Assembly: GCF_905220365.1 (NCBI RefSeq)
Contig: NC_061138.1
Location: 1,240,001-1,304,000 of the forward strand
Direction of reading: 5' to 3'
Source: Vanessa cardui
Taxonomy: Eukaryota > Arthropoda > Insecta > Lepidoptera > Nymphalidae
Length of the DNA: 64,000 bases
Of the stretch, positions 57,453 through 64,000 are shown piece after piece (the stretch's first letter is position 1; the number at the start of each line of letters is the position of its first letter). The position numbers and the translations under genes are program-made. Below the pieces are notes generated by a model. It did no database searches and was not told the origin of the DNA. It saw nothing but the letters and a program-made list of their open reading frames with translations.

Positions 57453-58427
57453 TACGGGGCTTTAATTTTATCACGAGTAATATTATTTATCATTTATCAT
57501 ATTATTTATCAGTGTAATAGTCTTATGTACCTAATCCAATATTGTGAAGTGCTAAAAGATCATTTATTTAATATAAAGTTGAACTAAAAAGGCTGTATAC
57601 TCTTATTGACTGATCGGGATATCGATTCAACGTTCCGTATTCCGTCCGTGCCGTGTTAATTTGTAAAGAAGTTATATTCAATAATTATTTGTGTATACTA
57701 TTTTATGTCCATAGTGAAAAAATGTGACTTTAATAAATTGTCAAGTGTTCTTAGGGTTCCGTACATCTGAAAAAAAGGACCGTATGAGATCATTTCAGTT
57801 CATCTATCTATTTCTCCATCAAGGTTTTCTTAGGAGAAATTAAAACCAAATTCTTGAAACTTTAAATACATAAATCTCTTACTGTACACAATCAAGAAAC
57901 ACATCATAAATTTGGAAAGGGAAGGAAAACCTTTTATATGTATATTATGAATTACCAGATGAATTATAATTATGTAATTTGGCAAGAACCAATATACAAG
58001 ATATTACTATTGCACATATAAAAAATAAAACCGAACACTCCAAATTTGTTTTTGTACGGACTCTCAGTGCACGCATTCGAATCACACTTGGCCTTTTTTT
58101 CTATAGAACTGATATTGAAGCTACACAATAAATCAGTGTTAATTCATTTAGAGGTTGCAGTTTACATTAAGGTGGTTTTAACCACGCGTGATCGTCTGTA
58201 TCCAAACCGGTTCATTAACAATGACCCAAATATACAGAGATCACGTACTCACGCTGAATAAAGCAAATCTACATTTATTGTAAATGTTTAAAGTGAACAA
58301 AAATAATAATGTATAATGTTTTAGTTAGCTTTGATTTTTTTTAAGTTATTGAATTGAAAAATAAACTTGTATTTATATTTATTTATTGTATTTATGTTTC
58401 TCATTTCTAGTTATGTTTTTTAAAGGT

Positions 58428-58545
58428 GGCAAACGGGAAGATCACCCAGTGGAAAGTGACTGCTAATGGACATCTGCAGCACCGGTAGGCTTTCAGGTAC
58501 ATTGCTGATTTTAGATAAGGATCTATAATAGTTGTGATTGACTAG
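58428..58545 (+). repeat. Interspersed repeat fragment
   Basis: GGTGGCAAACGGGAAGATCA, AAGTGACTGCTAATGGAC, CTGCAGCACCGGTAGGC: a pattern common in lepidopteran LINE tails. Confidence 0.45.
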
Positions 58546-58664
58546 CAACGCGTATATTTAAAGTTCCATAATATTAAACATATATGTATACTCCTACATC
58601 GCACATATTTCTAAAAAATAATATACTATAAAAAAGTTTTGATTAGAAATTTTATCTGATCCCA

Positions 58665-58775
58665 AATCAAATCAAATCAATTTAATTCAAATAAACTTCA
58701 CTAAATACTACTACCGTTTCAGTAAGCAGAGTCCAACGAGAAGAACAGCAAAAAACTCGCACTCTTAATTAGTTA
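58665..58775 (-). mobile_element. LINE 3' tail, diverged
   Basis: A run of AAATC units followed by TTCAAATAAACTTCACTAAA and ACTACTACCGTTTCAG in reverse, with GAGAAGAACAGC. It matches the same tail family loosely. Confidence 0.5.
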
Positions 58776-59185
58776 CGCCTTTCAGTTGATTAGCCGCAAA
58801 GATCGATCAATCTCTGTCCTCTCTTTCTAATAATTTCCTTAGCTGAGAGCTCGGACCAGAACCAGATTACGATGTTCGAAGGAGCATGATGCTTGAGCTC
58901 TTAAGTCAGATTTAATTTACACGCTTGAGAATTAAACGCCAACAATATCGGGTGAGGCTACTTAGATGTAGCGTAACTGGATTGTCATGATATGCACTTG
59001 TAGCATACATATATAATTGTATTTTACTAACATGACTTTGTATTTTTAAATGAAAAAGAGTAGCTACTGAGTTTTCTCGTTCTCTTCTGAGAATCAACAT
59101 TCCGATTACTAGTAGATTCATTTAATGTAGTTTATTAAATGACAATTCAATAGTGCTTGCAAAAGCCTCAACATCATCATATTTG

Positions 59186-59472
59186 TAATGTTTTTAACTG
59201 CTGGGCTGAGGCTTCCTCTCCCTTCGAGGAGAAGATTTTTGGAACATATTCCACTATGCTGTTCCAATGCTTGTTGGTGGAATACACATGTGGCAGAATT
59301 TCTGTGAAATTAGACACGTGCAGATTTCCTTACGATGTTTTTCATTATCGCTGAGCACGGGATGAATTATAAACAAAAATTTTAGCACATGAATAATTAA
59401 TTTGTGCTTGCCTGGGTTTAAACCCGCAATCGGTTAAGATGCACGTGTTCTAACGACTGGGCCATCTCGTCT
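59186..59472 (-). mobile_element. Family-3 SINE
   Basis: Minus copy with TGGCCCAGTCGTTAGAAC and GGTTTAAACCCAGG. The body is moderately diverged. Confidence 0.8.
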
Positions 59473-60129
59473 TTCTCTCATCAAAATACTACTTTAATAG
59501 AATATACATATGTACTTTGATTTTGTAATGTAATAAACCTCTAACATGACAAGATAAATGGTTTTTGTGTTTGTAACTTCGACATCCCTTTTAGACTGTG
59601 TGGTATTAATAGAACGTAAAAAAAAGTAAAAGTAGCACTACTTTTTGAATAAAATATAACATACATTTAATAATTCGCTAAAACAGTATCGATTACACGG
59701 ATATAAATAGCCTTTAATTTATTTATTTATTCATAGTTGCCATTTTGAAATTAGTCTAAATGTTTTGACCTTAAAGGATTGGTGTAATAAAATCGCTACC
59801 GGTATTTTTGCACTTAATAAATAACCTTTGTTTTGAATAATCTGAATAGACTGAGAAGTGATATTATGATTATGAACAGACTGCCAGAATACCATTCAGA
59901 CCAGACTAAAATCCAGAATCTCAAAAAGACAAATAACATATCTTCAAAAATAGTGATAAAAAAGGTATTTATAATTCTGATCCTGACCAGTAATGAAAAT
60001 ATACAGACGAAAAAAAGCTATTCAAACTAAAAATAAAATGTACCCAAATGCAAAGACCACATGACTTTGGAGATATAAATGTAACAACACAAAATTTGCG
60101 AATAAAAAAAAATATACGTATAATAATAT

Positions 60130-60303
60130 TGGAGTATTTGTTTGTAATATTAAAATAACCGCTTTTTACTGAATGCAAATGTATGAATAAGCGGTACTTA
60201 TACCAAAATAAGATTTATTTTGTTATTTTTGTCTGTCTTTCTCTTAGTTTGTGCCGTTTAATATCTGCAGTGGCTCTGTAATAAAGAGTAACTGAGACTA
60301 CAA
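60130..60303 (+). mobile_element. Family-4 repeat, degraded
   Basis: TTGGAGTATTTGTTTGTAAT, then TTTTTGTCTGTCTTTCTC. The middle is deleted. It directly precedes the SINE at 60314. Confidence 0.5.
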
Positions 60304-60313
60304 AAAACTTTTG

Positions 60314-60557
60314 ACGACCTCCGTGGTCAAGTAGCGTGTACACCGGTTTTCAGGGGCAAAGCCACTCCGAGGTCCCAGGTTCGATTCCCGGCCGAGTCTA
60401 TGTAAAAAAAGTGCATTCGTTTTGTATGTTGTTTCGGATCTGGATGTTTGTGGTGCCGTTGTTACTTCTGATTTTCCAAAACACAAGCGCTTTAGCTACT
60501 TACTTTGGGGTCAGAGTAAAGTACATGAGGTTGTCTAATATTTATTTATTTATTTAA
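60314..60557 (+). mobile_element. Family-2 SINE
   Basis: Head GACCTCCGTGGTCAAGTAG, B-box GGTTCGATTCCCGGCC, and an ATTT tail to 60557. Confidence 0.82.
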
Positions 60558-61559
60558 GTTTTGGTTAAATTTAAACGCGCACGAAGTCGTGTGTACATCT
60601 AGTTGGACTATAAGTTTCGGTGACAAATTTAAATTTATTATTAACATATTAGGCACGTCACGATTACTATCAAATATATTTAAAAAAATAGAAACTTTAT
60701 ATCTTGTGTATAGCTTGTTTGGTATAATATATTCCGATATATTATTCCTTTAACGGTATTTTAATATGTTATTGACGATAAAATATTCTAAAAAAAATAG
60801 AATAGAATAGACGTTTTGTTTCAATTGGCTAGACTAAAGTTATGATTATACACACGTATACACAAACACGAACACACCCAAACTTAAGATACGTTCATTT
60901 TAATACACATTTTATTTACGAAACTTTGATTATCAGGAAATAACAGATGGTCGTTTTATACAATACTCTAGGGTTTAGCATCAGAAGTATACTGAACCAA
61001 TGTTACTATAGGAAATCCCTTAGTTTCCTTGTGGTTTAAATGCCAAAAATACGATTAAATATTGATAATTTGATATCATTTTTAATTTTCGTTAAAAACA
61101 AAAAATAATTTTCTATTTCTTTGTTCTGGAATCACTTTCACAATCGACTATCAAATTATAAATTCATGTAGTCTTTTATTTTCTAAAGATATTTTAATCT
61201 TATCTTCGTTCGTCTCACTCGAATTAAGGTAACAATTTCTTGCCCCTTTAAAATCTTATTATGTTTAGATGTCTTAAAAATCACCTATTTGTAAAGATAC
61301 TGATAATAAATATGTAAGAAAGGACAATAACAGTATCTTCAGGCAGAGTCAGATCAAAATATCTGAAGGCCCTGGGGCCACAAAGCAGTGGAGGCCCTAG
61401 ACTAACAGGAGCGTGGAGACCCTAATAAGTTTTATTTCAATCTCTAAGCTATGATGTATTTACTTGTAACGTTAACTTTAAAGATAGTAAGTTATTAACA
61501 TTATTATAGTTTGACTATATAATATTATATAATATCTCGGAATTTTTGAACTCGCTGAA

Positions 61560-61632
61560 AACTGTTGTGGCCCCTACTCGTGTGGAGGCCCCAGGGCAGA
61601 TGCCCCGGTTGCCCTTCCTTAAATCCGGCCCT
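61560..61632 (+). repeat. Interspersed repeat fragment
   Basis: GTGTGGAGGCCCCAGGGCAG and AAATCCGGCCCTGTC. A short relative is at 17128-17200 (GTGCGGAGGCCCCAGG) and a partial one at 61360-61425. Confidence 0.45.
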
Positions 61633-61993
61633 GTCTTCAGGTATAAACATTATATAAACGAGAACCTGAACTGTTACCATGACAAAGTCAAAGTCAAAAT
61701 ACGATACAGAAACGTTATACTTATTTATAACATATCAATTTGCAAACTTGTTTTGAGTTGTTTTTTCAAAACAACTAAACTTATAGAATATAACTATGCA
61801 TATATTTAAAACACAAATAGTTAAAAACCTTATATTTAATAACTATGAGAGCTAAGTAGAAAAGTGTAAAATATGAAGTGTTTTGTTAATTTAAATGGAT
61901 GTGGTAGCTATCTGTGACTCGTTTTTTTACATGTAGTACTTAACGAAATAGTATTAACGAAAGCAAAAATAATTAAATAAAGTAAAGTAAAGT

Positions 61994-62282
61994 AACGGCC
62001 TGTAAATTTCCCACTGCTGAGATAAGGCCTCCTCTTCCATTAAGGAGAGCGCTTGGAACATATTCCACCACGATGTTCCAATGCGGGATGGTGGAATGCA
62101 CATGTGGCAGAATTTCGATGAAATTAGACACATGCAGGTTTCCTCACGATGTTTTCCTTCACCGCCGAGCACGAGATGAATTATAACACAAATTAAGCAC
62201 ATATATAAAGTGGTGTTTGCCTGGGTTTGAACCCGCAATCATCGGTTAAGATGCACGCGTTCTAACCACTGGGCCATCTCAG
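61994..62282 (-). mobile_element. Family-3 SINE
   Basis: Minus copy, head TGGCCCAGTGGTTAGAACGC, with a TTACTTTACTTTAC tail like that at 2757. Confidence 0.84.
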
Positions 62283-63291
62283 CAACAATACTTAATGATA
62301 CCACGGAATTTTTAATTATAACAACCTAAATTTTAGGTAGTAAATTTAAGTTTTTATAATTTTTGAATAGCTTTTAATGAGATAAAAACGAAACCAGTTT
62401 TAAAACTAAAATTCTAAACTAATCTAAGAGGAACCGCTGCAAGAGATTGAGCAGGTTTTTTGTATTTTGTTATTTTTACTCATGTTAAGATTACCCCGGA
62501 AAAATAGACAAAAAATAACTACTAACTAAGAAAATATTAAGAAATACTTTTTTTAACAGACTGACAGATTTATTAAAATGTATATATGTATTCGGTTATA
62601 CGATTTTTCGGTATTACAACAGGTCTCGTGTTATCTCGTCAAAGTTATCAAGAGCGATCGTCGTCCTTAATACGATGGCTATAAATATGTGTGATAATAA
62701 AACAAATAAATATGAACTGAAACCATGACCGTGTTAAATTGTTTACTTTACAAAAATTGCTTATGTTTACTTGACATAGTTGTTTTAAAAAGTGTAGATC
62801 ACTTTCGCGAGTCAGTTTACTTTGCGGATATTGATTTTGTTGTGGTAAGATAAGGGAAATGTTATTTTGAAGTTGGCAACACTAGTCGATACAGATAATA
62901 AATGTAGCGAGAAACGTCACTGTAACTGTCAATTGTCAGGACTTCTTTTCGCGCGCTCGAAGTGTCAGGAAAAAGATACTGTGTTATGTTGATATGTTTG
63001 CAATAATTTACTTTAACAAATACTTCTAATAGCTTAATTATTTAATGTAATTTGTTAGATAGCCCATATTATATAAGCTTTATCGAATCAAAATCACACA
63101 CAAATCTTTGCAGCTGTTATGGCTTGCTTTAGTAACGCACATTCAACCTCTTAAATTTATAATATTACTGGGTTTACTCATTACAATCCCCAGATAAGGT
63201 ATTTAGTGTCACTTTTTATCTAAGATGATTTTATTATCGTACCAGAAATAATAAATCGTTTATGAACTAAAAACCAAAATATAACTCGTAA
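62283..63291. other. Gene-free stretch with a possible promoter-like patch
   Basis: 62880-62980 is less AT-rich (ACGTCACTGTAACTGTCAAT, TCTTTTCGCGCGCTCG) and could be a transcription start region or regulatory patch. Nothing else is seen here, nor in 63491-64000. Confidence 0.3.
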
Positions 63292-63490
63292 TAGGGCCTT
63301 ATGAAAGCCCAACTAGGATCAGCCAACCACTCATCAGATACTTTTTCATCGAACAGCAATAATTAATATTGTTGTGTTCCGTTTTCAAGTGTACCTAAGT
63401 GAGCCAGTGTAACATGCACAAAGTAAATACGACATAACATCTTAGTAGGCAAGGCTAGTGTTAGATTGGTGATGTAAGGAATAGCCAATA
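63292..63490 (+). mobile_element. Family-1 repeat, degraded
   Basis: Retains ATTGTTGTGTTCCG, GTGAGCCAGTGTAAC, CATAACATCTTAGT and GATGTAAGGAATAG. Confidence 0.55.
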
Positions 63491-64000
63491 TAGTATAGGA
63501 ACTTTCAACAACGTTTTTTATCCTAGTCATTATTACAGAATACAAAATAAATTGTGCCCATAGATAAAAACAAAAAAAAAAAGTATCGTTACAGATTATT
63601 GAACTTGATTTGACGGGTGAGAACTAGTATCAATGACCTTATCATAATTCATAGGCCATATATATTTATCCTTCAAATAAATCGTGTCACATGATTATAT
63701 TATCGTGTAGCGAAAAATCGAAGAGAGCCGCTATCGTGTTTTATTAATGTATTGTTTATAGGTCAATACTATAAGACGTAACATGTGATATATCGTAAAT
63801 AATCACCGGTTAACAAATCATTAAAACATAAACTTAATCTTGTCCATACAGAGTGTTCCGTTGACGTATGTTCGGTATTTTATCCACAATGTTTATTGCA
63901 AGATAAATATTCAACTAAAGCTGATTTAGGTATTTGTGAGAATTCGTTTATTTTGAAACAGATTAGATACAAATTACACGTGAATATATTAAATTATTAT

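Noticed and set aside
1..64000. CRISPR arrays, operons, prokaryotic defence systems
   Set aside because: Spliced eukaryotic gene structure throughout; repeats are dispersed transposons without regular spacers.

Overview
The window is AT-rich animal nuclear DNA. Genes are sparse, introns are long with GT-AG ends, and there are many short tRNA-headed SINEs, LINE fragments, MITEs and one LTR retrotransposon. The repeat types and the type of adenylate cyclase point to an insect, most likely a butterfly or moth. That placement rests on recognising the repeats, not on a search.

The one well supported gene is on the minus strand. Twenty-one coding exons between 55782 and 14158 join in a single frame over 2805 nt (934 residues plus stop). 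They encode most of a transmembrane adenylate cyclase of the AC2/4/7 group, the counterpart of Drosophila Ac76E. In order, the visible part contains the C1a catalytic half, a variable C1b linker, the second six-helix membrane bundle with a sequon-bearing outer loop, the C2a catalytic half and the stop. The residues expected for metal, adenine and phosphate binding are all present. The N-terminus and first membrane bundle are not in the window and must lie beyond base 64000. All introns seen here are mobile-element territory; the longest (26547-42862) holds a nested transposon complex.

Layout: 1-840 holds a candidate last coding exon of an unidentified plus-strand gene, convergent with the cyclase. 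840-14150 is intergenic and repeat-rich. 14158-26546 is the compact 3' part of the cyclase, with 17 exons. 26547-42862 is the giant intron, with a Mutator-like remnant, an RTE-type LINE fragment, a TTAA-flanked inverted-repeat element split by a young but defective Ty3-type LTR element, and a 39-nt-arm hairpin MITE. 42863-55782 has the four upstream cyclase exons, a jockey-like LINE fragment and a long-TIR DNA element. 55783-64000 is intron or upstream sequence with SINEs only.

No operon, CRISPR array, defence island or other novel multi-gene system is present. The most unusual features are a local duplication of a cyclase splice acceptor, large perfect palindromes and a SINE-based fold-back inside cyclase introns, and an LTR element whose gag start codon lies inside its own LTR.
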